Positions 15,260-22,149 of a stretch of 28,270 nucleotides of DNA are shown piece by piece; position 1 is the stretch's first letter, and each line of letters starts with the position of its first letter. Under the pieces are notes generated by a model. It was not told the origin of the DNA, ran no database searches, and saw nothing but the letters and a program-made list of their open reading frames with translations. Origin of the DNA: JBNKFQ01 sp050289385 (GTDB lineage Bacteria > Pseudomonadota > Gammaproteobacteria > Pseudomonadales > Porticoccaceae); the NCBI GenBank assembly GCA_050289385.1, contig JBNKFQ010000354.1:1-28270 (forward strand), given 5' to 3'. The translations under genes were made by a program, and so were the position numbers.

Positions 15260-17567
15260 CTGCGGCCAGGGCAGCGTCGATACGATCGACATGAATAATT
15301 TCCATTCGGGCAAGCACATGTTCCGGCAGTTCAACCAGATCCTTGCGATTTTCTTCCGGCAACACCACACGCAAAATTCCCGCTCGATAAGCCGCCAGTA
15401 CCTTCTCTTTGATACCACCCACTGGCAGCACCAGTCCGCTCAGGGTAATTTCGCCGGTCATTGCGGTATCGCTGCGCGCCGGGATGTCGGTGTAGAGTGA
15501 TGCCAGCGCACACGCCATGGCCACGCCTGCCGAGGGGCCGTCTTTGGGAACTGCCCCCGACGGCACATGAATATGCGACCCGGACTGGCGAATTTTGTCG
15601 CGGTCGATACCGAAGTTGTCGGCATGCGACCAGAGATAGCTGTGCGCGGCCTTGGCAGATTCCTGCATCACCGAACCCAACTGACCGGTCATTTGCAGCT
15701 CCTTGCCACCCGCCAGCAGCACGGCTTCGACATACAGCACTTCGCCGCCAGCTTCAGTCCAGGCGAGGCCAGCCACCACTCCGGGTACCAACTGCTGGCG
15801 CGCCTGTTCGGCGCGGAACGGTTCCGGGCCGAGTAATTCGGGCAGGGCCGGGGTTTCGATAGACCCTGCACCCGGTTCGCCGCGCGCCACCTGGCTGGCA
15901 ATCTTGCGCGCCAGTTTCGCCAGGGTACGCTCCAGTCCGCGCACGCCTGCCTCGCGTGTATAGCGGGCGATTAACTGAACCAGAGTATCGTCACTCAACA
16001 CCAGTTGTTCTGCCGTCAAACCCGCTTCTGCCAGTTGTCGTGGAATCAGGTACTGGCGCGCGATCTGGGCTTTCTCCTCATTGCTGTATCCGGCGAGACG
16101 CAGTACCTCCATGCGGTCGAGCAAGGGCATCGGAATGTTTTCAAGTGTGTTGGCGGTGGCAATAAAAAATACGCCTGAAAGATCGAAAGGAAGGTCCAGG
16201 TAATTATCGTGAAACTCCCGGTTTTGCGCCGGGTCGAGAATTTCCATCAATGCCGCCGCAGGATCGCCGCGAAAATCGCGCCCCAGTTTATCGATTTCGT
16301 CGAGCATCAACAGCGGGTTGCTGACTTTGGCGCGCCGAATTGCCTGCAGCACTCGACCGGGCATGGCACCAATATAGGTGCGGCGGTGCCCGCGCAATTC
16401 GGCCTCGTCGTGCAGGCCGCCCAGGCTCATGCGTTCAAACTCGCGCCCCATGGCGCGGGCGATTGATTGGCCCAGCGATGTCTTGCCAACTCCCGGTGGA
16501 CCGACAAAACAGAGAATCGGCGCCCGCGCGCCGGGGTTGAGCTTCATTACCGCAAGGTGTTCGATAATGCGCTCCTTGATCTGTATCAGATTAAAATGGT
16601 CTTCGTCCAGAATTCGCTGAGCGTGTTCCAGATCGAGCAGATCGGTGGTGGTTTTGCGCCACGGTAACGCCAGCACCAGCTCCAGCCAGGTGCGCGTGAG
16701 CTGGTAATCCGGCGAGGCTGGCGGCATGCGCTCCAGGCGCTCCAGTTCCTTGTCCACTTCGCGGCCGACAAGGTCTGGCAAATCTGCCTCGGCTCGTTTG
16801 TCTCTGAGTTCGGCGGCTTCGGCTTGCTCTGGCATGGTTTCGCCGAGCTCGTCCTGAATGGCGCGCAATTGCTGGCGCAGCAGATATTCACGTTGATCCT
16901 TGCCGAGTTTGGAGGCCACCTGACTGTTGATCTGGTTGCGCAGCTCCAGGATCTGCACCTCGTGTTCCAGCAGTGAATGCACTGCCTGGTACAAATCGGT
17001 TTTGGTCAGTGCCGACAGCAATTCAATCTCCTGCGCCACATCCAGAGTGATCACCGTGGTCAGCAGATAAATCTGCTTCACCGGGTCTTCGATTTCGCCG
17101 ATGATATAGTTCAGTCCGAGCTGGGTTTCGGGCTGTACCAGCCTGATCAATTTATCTGCCAGCTCCATCACCGCACGGTGCAACGCTTCGGTTTTGGTAT
17201 CGTCCTCGGCTCCCGAAGGATCGGGAAGATAATGGAACACATCGTTCAGCCACGGCTTTTGTTCAGATCGACCAGTTGTGGTGATGCGGGTAACACCTTG
17301 TACCTCGATGTGCAGCCCCTGGTTGGTGCGCACCATTTTCTTGATCACCGCCAGCGTACCGGTGTCAAACAGATCATCTGTGGTGGGGGTTTGTGTGGCG
17401 GATTCGCGTTGGGTAAATACACCGATAAACTTGTCTTCACTGGCCAGCGCCTGTTCCAGCGCTGCCACTGACATTGGGCGGTTTACCACCAGTGGCATGG
17501 AAATGTGGGGAAACAGCACTGTATTTTTTAATGGCAGTATCGGCAGAGCCTGTTTCGGATAGTCCAT
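15240..17567 (-). CDS. lon: ATP-dependent Lon protease
   Basis: 775 residues, normal length for LonA. Degrades misfolded and regulatory proteins in the cytoplasm. Domains: N-terminal substrate domain (LPILPLKNTVLFPHISMPL onward), coiled linker with REYLLRQQLRAIQDELGE near 230, AAA+ module with Walker A GPPGVGKTS at 356 and Walker B LLMLDEIDKLGRDFRGDP, and a C-terminal protease with the dyad Ser679 in KDGPSAGVAM and Lys722 in VGGIKEKV. ATG at 17567 follows GGAGAG and overlaps the hsp20 stop as TAATG, so the two are translationally coupled. No frameshift. Its 3' end overlaps the truncated four-helix-bundle gene on the other strand. A Lon copy paired with Hsp20 under an FNR-type promoter suggests an extra stress-specific Lon rather than the housekeeping one, but the rest of the genome is needed to say. 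Confidence 0.97.
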   Translation of the reverse strand: MDYPKQALPILPLKNTVLFPHISMPLVVNRPMSVAALEQALASEDKFIGVFTQRESATQTPTTDDLFDTGTLAVIKKMVRTNQGLHIEVQGVTRITTTGRSEQKPWLNDVFHYLPDPSGAEDDTKTEALHRAVMELADKLIRLVQPETQLGLNYIIGEIEDPVKQIYLLTTVITLDVAQEIELLSALTKTDLYQAVHSLLEHEVQILELRNQINSQVASKLGKDQREYLLRQQLRAIQDELGETMPEQAEAAELRDKRAEADLPDLVGREVDKELERLERMPPASPDYQLTRTWLELVLALPWRKTTTDLLDLEHAQRILDEDHFNLIQIKERIIEHLAVMKLNPGARAPILCFVGPPGVGKTSLGQSIARAMGREFERMSLGGLHDEAELRGHRRTYIGAMPGRVLQAIRRAKVSNPLLMLDEIDKLGRDFRGDPAAALMEILDPAQNREFHDNYLDLPFDLSGVFFIATANTLENIPMPLLDRMEVLRLAGYSNEEKAQIARQYLIPRQLAEAGLTAEQLVLSDDTLVQLIARYTREAGVRGLERTLAKLARKIASQVARGEPGAGSIETPALPELLGPEPFRAEQARQQLVPGVVAGLAWTEAGGEVLYVEAVLLAGGKELQMTGQLGSVMQESAKAAHSYLWSHADNFGIDRDKIRQSGSHIHVPSGAVPKDGPSAGVAMACALASLYTDIPARSDTAMTGEITLSGLVLPVGGIKEKVLAAYRAGILRVVLPEENRKDLVELPEHVLARMEIIHVDRIDAALAAVIPGVC

Positions 17568-17935
17568 TACGGCTCTCCACAAGTACGCAAATGAATATAA
17601 AGCATACCGTCGCTATATTCCGTGCGAATCGCCGCCGCGTCGATAGTAGCGGAAAACTCGAAGCACCGTTCAAAACGGTTGTAGGCAATTTCCATAAGCT
17701 GGGAAACCTGATCGAGTGGCCGTGACAGATCCCTGCGCATACCTCTCAATATCAGTTGCCGTCCGCTGGCTTGTAATTGAATGTCCTCCTTGCGGATTCC
17801 CGCAAGTTCAACTTTTAACAGCCATTGGTCATCGGTGCGCAGAATATCTGCGCAAGGTCGCCATGTGGTCGAGTGCCGTGAACTGGAAGGCAAGTGCAAC
17901 AGCACCTCGAATAAACTGGAAGCAGATTTTTGCAT
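17567..17935 (-). CDS. Small heat-shock protein, Hsp20/alpha-crystallin family
   Basis: 122 residues. An ATP-independent holdase that binds unfolding proteins. The alpha-crystallin domain spans about 22-118: WRPCADILRTDDQWLLKVEL, AGIRKEDIQLQASGRQLILRG, a loop with the RFERCFEFSATID strand, and the C-terminal GMLYIHLRT strand. The usual A-x-x-x-NGxL is represented by RTEYSDGMLYIHL. The I-x-I C-terminal extension is absent, so oligomerisation may be limited. It is the first gene of the hsp20-lon pair; a GGAGGGAA element lies 12 bp before ATG. A perfect FNR box lies about 100 bp upstream, pointing to control by oxygen. Confidence 0.92.
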   Translation of the reverse strand: MQKSASSLFEVLLHLPSSSRHSTTWRPCADILRTDDQWLLKVELAGIRKEDIQLQASGRQLILRGMRRDLSRPLDQVSQLMEIAYNRFERCFEFSATIDAAAIRTEYSDGMLYIHLRTCGEP

Positions 17936-18005
17936 GACAGGTCAGGTTCCCTCCAATTGCTGAGCGAATTTGTTTACCGCTGCCGCTCATCGGCATTGTA
18001 AAACC

Positions 18006-18046
18006 ATCGTACGATTTGCGCTGACAGCGCTATTGACCCCGGTCAA
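18006..18046 (-). promoter_or_regulatory. FNR-type class II promoter of hsp20-lon
   Basis: TTGACCCCGGTCAA at 18033-18046 is perfect and fully self-complementary in its half sites. TACGAT (18011-18006, minus strand) lies with its centre 31 bp from the box centre. This would give a leader of about 65 nt before hsp20. The box lies just after the stop of the HPF remnant. Confidence 0.8.
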
Positions 18047-18056
18047 CAAATATCAG

Positions 18057-18287
18057 CTACTCGCAAGCAGGGGTTTTAAATTTTTTGCTACCGCGGATCG
18101 CCACGTATGCGTCTTCATGGGCGTGTTTGTCGTGATGGTGATGGGGCGCTTCGACTGTTACCTGACAAGCGATGATCTGATCATAAAAATGCGTCAGCTT
18201 GTCACACTCTTTTTCAATACAGCTTTCGATGGCGTTGGAAGATTTTGCATTGTGAAACTGTATTTTTGGAAAGGTTTTTGCGTAACT
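18057..18287 (-). pseudogene. Decayed ribosome hibernation factor gene (HPF/RaiA-like)
   Basis: A 76-codon open stretch with no ATG, GTG or TTG at its head. It encodes KIQFHNAKSSNAIESCIEKE, then CDKLTHFYDQIIACQVTVEA, then PHHHHDKHAHEDAYVAIR. This is the pattern of the HPF/RaiA (sigma-54 modulation) family: an I-x-F-x-N strand, a helix ending KLxxFYDxIxxCxVxVEAPH, and the later block HAHEDxYVAIRDAF. The strand pair that normally lies between EAPHxH and HAHED is missing, the C-terminal helix is replaced by GSKKFKTPACE and a stop, and the start is gone (an ACG at 18283-18281 in another frame may be a mutated ATG). So deletion plus frameshift. The promoter upstream looks intact. Hibernation factors dimerise or silence 70S ribosomes during starvation or anoxia. 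Confidence 0.78.
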
Positions 18288-18324
18288 TTAGATTGTAACC
18301 GCTACAGCGTTTTATCGTGCGATT

Positions 18325-18366
18325 AATGTAAAAACAGCATCGTGCCAGAGAGTTGACGGACATCAA
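18325..18366 (-). promoter_or_regulatory. FNR-type class II promoter upstream of the HPF remnant
   Basis: TTGACGGACATCAA at 18353-18366 is a perfect TTGAY-N4-RTCAA box. TACATT (18330-18325 on the minus strand) is centred exactly 32 bp from the box centre. A transcript would begin near 18318 and run through the HPF remnant toward hsp20-lon. Confidence 0.8.
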
Positions 18367-18418
18367 TTTAAGGCGTTAACAAAATTGCATCCTTCCGCGT
18401 TCGCCGCAATCGTTTCTG

Positions 18419-18940
18419 TCAGGGAGGAATGAGCGAAGTTGGTGGCTCAATGCCCTCGATGATTACGCCCGGGTCTCGTTTGTGGATCAATTCTTCGATT
18501 TGATGCCTGTCATTTGCGGCGACATCCACCAGTACCAGGATTTTTCCCTGCTCCAGGTCCTTTTCGAATTGGCTGAGGCGGGAACTGTGAAAAGCAGCCC
18601 CGGCAATGCCTGCGAGCAGACCACCCAACCCTGAACCGGCCAGGCCGATCAGTAACACCGCTCCTCCGCCCAGCGCCAACCCCGCTGGCGGAAACGTCAC
18701 CACCAGTATTCCGGCAAACAGCCCGGCGATACCACCAAATGCCAGACCCCGCTCCCAGGCGGCCAGAAAATCATTGCCTTCCGGCCCCTGGTCTGGCAGT
18801 CCGGTGAGTTCATTGCGATGAAGAGTGTCACTGCTTGCCACCACATAGATATGTTTTTCCGGAATACCGGCGTCGAGTAAATCCGCGACCACATGGCGTG
18901 TGTGTGTCGGGTCGGGGGACAAAAAGCAGAGCCGTTTCAT
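18419..18940 (-). CDS. Glycine-zipper membrane protein, DUF1269-like
   Basis: 173 residues. N-terminal soluble region MKRLCFLSPDPTHTRHVVAD with LLDAGIPEKHIYVVAS resembles the ferredoxin-like stress proteins that flank membrane helices in the DUF1269/general-stress group. The centre (about 66-116) is a Gly/Ala-rich double hydrophobic segment with GxxxG-type spacing (GLAFGGIAGLFAGILVV and LIGLAGSGLGGLLAGIAGAA). The C-terminal part KDLEQGKILVLVDVAANDRH and IEELIHKRDPGVIIEGIEP is a second soluble strand-helix unit. ATG follows CAGGGACAG. It lies 16 bp after a tiny membrane-peptide gene and both are downstream of a perfect FNR box. No enzymatic motif is seen; probably an inner-membrane stress protein. 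Confidence 0.82.
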   Translation of the reverse strand: MKRLCFLSPDPTHTRHVVADLLDAGIPEKHIYVVASSDTLHRNELTGLPDQGPEGNDFLAAWERGLAFGGIAGLFAGILVVTFPPAGLALGGGAVLLIGLAGSGLGGLLAGIAGAAFHSSRLSQFEKDLEQGKILVLVDVAANDRHQIEELIHKRDPGVIIEGIEPPTSLIPP

Positions 18941-18956
18941 TTGTTTCTGTCCCTGG

Positions 18957-19058
18957 TTATCCGATGCCGCGTGCCATTATCAAAAAGATCAGTAACATCA
19001 AAAGTACCGTCCCGCCAATGATCAGCAGGTTGCGCAGGGTCGCTTTGTCTTCACGCAT
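18957..19058 (-). CDS. 33-residue single-span membrane peptide
   Basis: An ATG-initiated frame of 33 codons and a stop: charged head MREDKATLRN, then hydrophobic LLIIGGTVLLMLLIFLIMA and tail RGIG. This is one clean transmembrane helix with a charged N-terminus and an Arg right after the helix. It sits between a perfect FNR box (19127-19140) and the glycine-zipper gene, 16 bp from the latter's start, so the two are likely one transcript. CCAGGGCAA stands 8 bp before the ATG as a possible ribosome site. It is too short for ordinary gene finders. I do not recognise a family. Confidence 0.6.
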   Translation of the reverse strand: MREDKATLRNLLIIGGTVLLMLLIFLIMARGIG

Positions 19059-19126
19059 ATCGAATTGCCCTGGATAATCACCTGGTGCCTTTGAGTGCCA
19101 GGTTATCAAGATCGGCGTCGACGAAA

Positions 19127-19140
19127 TTGATACCGGTCAA
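19127..19140 (-). promoter_or_regulatory. FNR-type box upstream of the small membrane peptide and glycine-zipper gene
   Basis: TTGATACCGGTCAA, perfect TTGAY-N4-RTCAA. At the 31-bp class II distance the minus strand reads only TAACCT (19105-19100), a weak -10; GATAAC lies 2 bp nearer. The box lies 54 bp beyond the stop of the ZIP transporter gene. Confidence 0.72.
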
Positions 19141-19193
19141 GCTGTGGTTGAATAAACCTGGTCTGAAGTGCTGGTGGCGCAGTAGTCAGCGGT

Positions 19194-19931
19194 TCAGTGT
19201 TCAATATGAAAAAAAGCGATGGTAACGATTCCGGCCAGCAGCAATACAAACTGGCGCAGAAAATCGACGCCCGTTATGCGCTGTTGCAGTTCCGGTACAA
19301 GATCTGCCAGCGCAATATAGATAAAACTGGCTGCGGAAAGTGCCAGTACGTAGGGTACTGCGTATTGCGCCTCACATAGCCAAAAATAAGCAAGGATCGC
19401 GCCGGGCAGTGTGGCGGCGGCAGAGAGGCTATTGAGAATCAGCGCCTTGAGTCGCCCGTAACCGTTGTCGAGGAGAATGGCAAAATCGCCGACCTCTTGT
19501 GGCACTTCGTGCGCCACCACGGCGAGCGCGGCGCTGATTCCCAGGGGAATTGAGGTGAGAAAGGCCGCAGCCACCAGAACACCGTCGACAAAATTGTGGA
19601 AGGCATCGCCGATCAAAATCAGCGGACCGGCGCGTCCATGTATCTCGCATTCCTCTTCGTGGCAGTGACGCCAGAGCACCAGTTTTTCCAAAATAAAGAA
19701 CAGCACCACACCGGCCAGCACGGTCGCGCTGACTGATACCGCCGAGGTCTGTTGCAACCCGGCCGGGATCATGCCGAGAAATGCGGCACCGAGCAGGGTG
19801 CCCGTGGAGTAGCTGATCAGTAAGGGGATCAGTAGTTTTCGAACTTTTTCCGGAAACAACAGAAACAGGGCGGCGCCTGCGATGGCAACCAGGCTGCTCA
19901 AAATGCTAAAGCTGATTATCCAAAGCAACAT
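19194..19931 (-). CDS. ZIP-family divalent metal transporter
   Basis: 245 residues with about eight hydrophobic segments. Imports zinc, iron or related divalent cations into the cytoplasm. The ZIP signature helices are clear: IGDAFHNFVDGVLVAAAFL (metal-binding H-N-x-x-D in helix IV) and VVAHEVPQEVGDFAILL (HEVPQE in helix V). The cytoplasmic loop before helix IV is metal-ligand rich, WRHCHEEECEIHG, with three His and two Cys. ATG at 19931 follows AGAAGAG. The gene is divergent from glk; the FNR box between them has its class II geometry toward this gene, so metal uptake may be part of the low-oxygen response. Metal specificity cannot be read from sequence. Confidence 0.92.
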   Translation of the reverse strand: MLLWIISFSILSSLVAIAGAALFLLFPEKVRKLLIPLLISYSTGTLLGAAFLGMIPAGLQQTSAVSVSATVLAGVVLFFILEKLVLWRHCHEEECEIHGRAGPLILIGDAFHNFVDGVLVAAAFLTSIPLGISAALAVVAHEVPQEVGDFAILLDNGYGRLKALILNSLSAAATLPGAILAYFWLCEAQYAVPYVLALSAASFIYIALADLVPELQQRITGVDFLRQFVLLLAGIVTIAFFHIEH

Positions 19932-20041
19932 AATTTGCTCTTCTAACTAAAAAAAACGGTAAATTGGGCCGGCTTTTGCCAGTAGTGACAATCTGAAAAC
20001 ACTGCTGCTGCCCGGCAAGCTGTGGCGGCGGCAACAGGCGT

Positions 20042-20082
20042 ATGCTACGAATCCAGGTAACTTTGCCCTTGACCCCCGTCAA
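20042..20082 (-). promoter_or_regulatory. FNR-type box in the ZIP transporter/glucokinase divergent region
   Basis: TTGACCCCCGTCAA at 20069-20082 is perfect. On the minus strand TAGCAT (20047-20042) is centred 31 bp from the box centre, pointing toward the ZIP gene with a leader of roughly 100 nt. On the plus strand no good -10 occurs at that distance, so control of glk from the same box is possible but less supported. Confidence 0.75.
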
Positions 20083-20162
20083 GACCGGCCGGGGAATGCT
20101 ATGCCAGGCTGTGATCGCAACACCGCCAAAAGCGGGATTTTCTCAAAACAAGGGAGTCCAAT

Positions 20163-21140
20163 GTGGCAGACCGACCCTGTTATCTGGTAGCGGATATCGG
20201 CGGCACCACGGCGCGATTTGTACTGCTTGACGCTGATAACGGTGAGCACACCGCGCGCATCCAACTGGATGTAAAGGATTACCCTGATATCGCCCCCGCA
20301 ATTCACGCGGCGCTGGCCGGTTTACCTGCTACCAGCAGAGTGATGGCCGCTGTGTTGGCGGTGGCCGGACCGGTCGCCGGCGGCGAGGCGCGTCTGACCA
20401 ACAGCGGCTGGCACTGTTCACGAGCTGCCCTGCAGGCGGAGTTTGGCTGGGAGGATGTGCTGTTACTCAATGATTTTGAAGCGGCAGCCTGGGGTATTGT
20501 CGCTGTGCCCGACGATTCACATATGCGTATCGGTGGGCCGGAGCAGGGCGACTGGGTGCAACCGCGCGCGTTGTTGGGGCCGGGTACCGGGCTTGGCGTG
20601 GCGTGTGTCTTGCCGTTTGACACGACCTGGTGTGTGCTGCCCAGTGAGGGAGGCCACAGTCGTTTTGCCCCCGGTGATGAAGAAGAGTTTGCTGTAGCGC
20701 AATTATTAACGCGTCAAAATACTTTTTTGCAGCGCGAGGACCTGCTGTCGGGGCGCGGTTTATGTGCACTGTACGGGGCCATGGCAATCCTTCGCCAGAT
20801 TGATGCGCCGGTGATTACCGACCCTGCTGTGATCAGTGGCGCCGCCTGCTCCGGAGATCCATTTGCGGTTGACGTGTTGAACCGCTTTTGCACTATGCTG
20901 GGTGCGGTGGCCGCGGATGTCGCCCTGGAGTTTGGCGCCCGTGGTGGTGTCTACATCACCGGGGGCATTATGCCCAGGGTTGCCTGTTTTCTGCGCGCCA
21001 GTCCATTTCGCACACGCTTCGATCAACATTCGCAATTTGCCGATTATCTGCAATCAATACCAACCTTGCTGGTCACGCGCGATGACCTCGGTCTGGTCGG
21101 TGCCAACTTCGCATTGCGGGAACTACTGGTGTCACGATAG
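20163..21140 (+). CDS. glk: Glucokinase (Glk family, not ROK)
   Basis: 325 residues. Phosphorylates glucose with ATP to glucose-6-phosphate. Marks: N-terminal phosphate loop LVADIGGTTARFVLLD, LAVAGPVAGGEARLTNSGW, LLLNDFEAAAWGI with the catalytic aspartate, LLGPGTGLGVACVLP, VLPSEGGHSRFAP, REDLLSGRGLCALY and VYITGGIMPR. These fit the proteobacterial Glk family (PF02685). The start is GTG at 20163 with AAGGGAG 8 bp before it; ATG at 20161 is out of frame. It supplies hexose phosphate to Pgi and then the phosphoketolase operon, complementing glycogen phosphorylase. Perfectly regular coding sequence, no damage. Confidence 0.96.
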   Translation: MADRPCYLVADIGGTTARFVLLDADNGEHTARIQLDVKDYPDIAPAIHAALAGLPATSRVMAAVLAVAGPVAGGEARLTNSGWHCSRAALQAEFGWEDVLLLNDFEAAAWGIVAVPDDSHMRIGGPEQGDWVQPRALLGPGTGLGVACVLPFDTTWCVLPSEGGHSRFAPGDEEEFAVAQLLTRQNTFLQREDLLSGRGLCALYGAMAILRQIDAPVITDPAVISGAACSGDPFAVDVLNRFCTMLGAVAADVALEFGARGGVYITGGIMPRVACFLRASPFRTRFDQHSQFADYLQSIPTLLVTRDDLGLVGANFALRELLVSR

Positions 21141-21167
21141 TTCTGCAAGAGTTCTGCAACTGTTATT

Positions 21168-21353
21168 TTATGAAGAACGTTGAAAAACCGTTTTGCCATC
21201 AGTCCACCAGCCGGGGTGAAAGACTTCGATGGTTTGGGCGGTATCCCGTCGCTGGATTGCAATAACGGCAGATGGTGGTATCGGGGAGCGACTAGTCGGT
21301 AATGGCTTGACAGGCTCCGATTGAAGTTCCTTGCTGGCAGTGTGTTGTTTCAT
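21168..21353 (-). CDS. Possible small hypothetical protein (61 aa)
   Basis: An ATG frame with a well-placed GGAG 6 bp before the start, giving a hydrophilic, proline-rich head (SEPVKPLPTSRSPIPPSA) and the end TIEVFHPGWWTDGKTVFQRSS, which looks like a folded beta segment rather than random sequence. There is no recognised family. The 15-bp tandem repeats lie directly upstream. It occupies part of the 550-bp space between glk and pilZ and converges on glk. Could be spurious. Confidence 0.35.
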   Translation of the reverse strand: MKQHTASKELQSEPVKPLPTSRSPIPPSAVIAIQRRDTAQTIEVFHPGWWTDGKTVFQRSS

Positions 21354-21376
21354 AAATCACTCCAAGCTATTTCGAT

Positions 21377-21451
21377 TATCAGGCAAACTGGTATACGCCA
21401 AACCGGTATCAAACAAACTGTTGTCAAACATGCTGCTATCAGACAGCTGTG
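21377..21451. repeat. 15-bp degenerate tandem array, 5 units
   Basis: Five head-to-tail units of exactly 15 bp: TATCAGGCAAACTGG (21377-21391), then TATACGCCAAACCGG, TATCAAACAAACTGT, TGTCAAACATGCTGC and TATCAGACAGCTGTG. It lies in intergenic DNA between glk and pilZ. The frame is open in several directions but no convincing gene covers it. Confidence 0.88.
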
Positions 21452-21613
21452 GACAGGAAAAATACATTCCTGGCGAACCTTTTTCAGTCTGCTCGAAATT
21501 AACAGCATATAACAATACGTAGTTTCCGCAACTAATTACGCAAATATCCCTATTGCTACGTGCCTGGTGTTTACTATTCTTTTTCTTACTTCGCAGTTTC
21601 AAAATGCGCTCAA
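21452..21613. other. AT-rich non-coding spacer between two 15-bp arrays
   Basis: About 160 bp, visibly richer in A and T than the neighbouring genes, with runs such as CTATTCTTTTTCTTAC. No gene, FNR box or terminator-like hairpin is seen. With the flanking arrays and the possible small ORF it makes up the longest stretch in the window without a confident gene (21141-21691). Confidence 0.5.
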
Positions 21614-21673
21614 GGGCCAACTATCAAAGGGCCAACTATCAAAGGGCTAACTATCAAAGGGCTACCTATTAAA
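21614..21673. repeat. 15-bp tandem array, 4 units, directly upstream of pilZ
   Basis: Units GGGCCAACTATCAAA (21614-21628), the same again (21629-21643), GGGCTAACTATCAAA and GGGCTACCTATTAAA, then a partial GGGTAATGG that leads into the pilZ ribosome site. The first two are identical and later ones diverge stepwise toward pilZ. It shares the TATCAAA core with a unit of the array at 21377-21451. Confidence 0.92.
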
Positions 21674-21691
21674 GGGTAATGGAGAGACAGC

Positions 21692-22006
21692 ATGGAGCAC
21701 CGCATCGACAGACGAATACCGGCAAATCTTCAGGTGGACATTTATTTTGCCGACCGTTGTGTGGGCACATTTCCGGTCAGTAATATCGGTGCCAGTGGCC
21801 TGTGTCTGGAAAACTGTGAAGGCGTACTGCACAGCGACAATTACCTGGAGGTAGTGGTTGCCTTGCCTCACCGGGACTCGCCAATGCGGTGGACAATCAA
21901 TGCACTGGTGATCTGGACGTCGAGCAGCCGGGCCGGTTTGATGTGGGTAGAAGATAATAGCGGATTTTCGGGATTGTTCAGGCACTTGCTGAAAAATGTC
22001 GCCTGA
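21692..22006 (+). CDS. PilZ-domain protein
   Basis: 104 residues, a single PilZ beta-barrel. PilZ proteins usually bind cyclic di-GMP and act on motility, adhesion or polysaccharide machinery. The N-terminal RIDRRIP fits the RxxxR ligand motif. The second motif, normally (D/N)xSxxG, reads NIGASG, with Gly in place of the Ser, so binding may be weakened. Later strands include VVVALPHRDSPMRW and ALVIWTSSSRAGLMW (the common W-x-x-x-x-x-x-x-G-L strand). A GGAGAG ribosome site lies 5 bp before ATG, immediately after the 15-bp tandem array. It precedes fnr by 143 bp. Confidence 0.88.
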   Translation: MEHRIDRRIPANLQVDIYFADRCVGTFPVSNIGASGLCLENCEGVLHSDNYLEVVVALPHRDSPMRWTINALVIWTSSSRAGLMWVEDNSGFSGLFRHLLKNVA

Positions 22007-22076
22007 CAATCTGTTGTGAACCGGCTTTCTGTTGCGATCTGACAGTAAGCGGAGAAAACAGGTTTTTTACAGCTAC

Positions 22077-22118
22077 TCGTTATAACAGATGTTCGTTATA
22101 AAAAGTTCTTCGTTAAAT
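22077..22118 (+). repeat. Three TCGTTA-type direct repeats upstream of fnr
   Basis: TCGTTATAA at 22077-22085 and 22093-22101, and TCGTTAAAT at 22110-22118, spaced 16 and 17 bp. They overlap TATAAC and TATAAA, which could serve as -10 elements, 30-70 bp before the fnr start. No FNR box is present here, so fnr does not look autoregulated. Operator function is only a possibility. Confidence 0.45.
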
Positions 22119-22149
22119 AGCAACCGTACATAAAGGGAGATCAGTCATC

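Noticed and set aside
17970..18326. 118-codon plus-strand open frame
   Set aside because: Antisense to the HPF remnant and its promoter; the minus strand carries the recognisable protein similarity.
21357..21620. 87-codon minus-strand frame through the 15-bp array
   Set aside because: TTG start, low-complexity repeat translation and no ribosome site; treated as non-coding.
21377..21673. CRISPR array
   Set aside because: Units of 15 bp are directly adjacent and degenerate with no unique spacers and no cas genes; these are tandem repeats.
22018..22149. FNR autoregulatory site upstream of fnr
   Set aside because: No TTGAY-N4-RTCAA or close variant found; only TCGTTA repeats are present.
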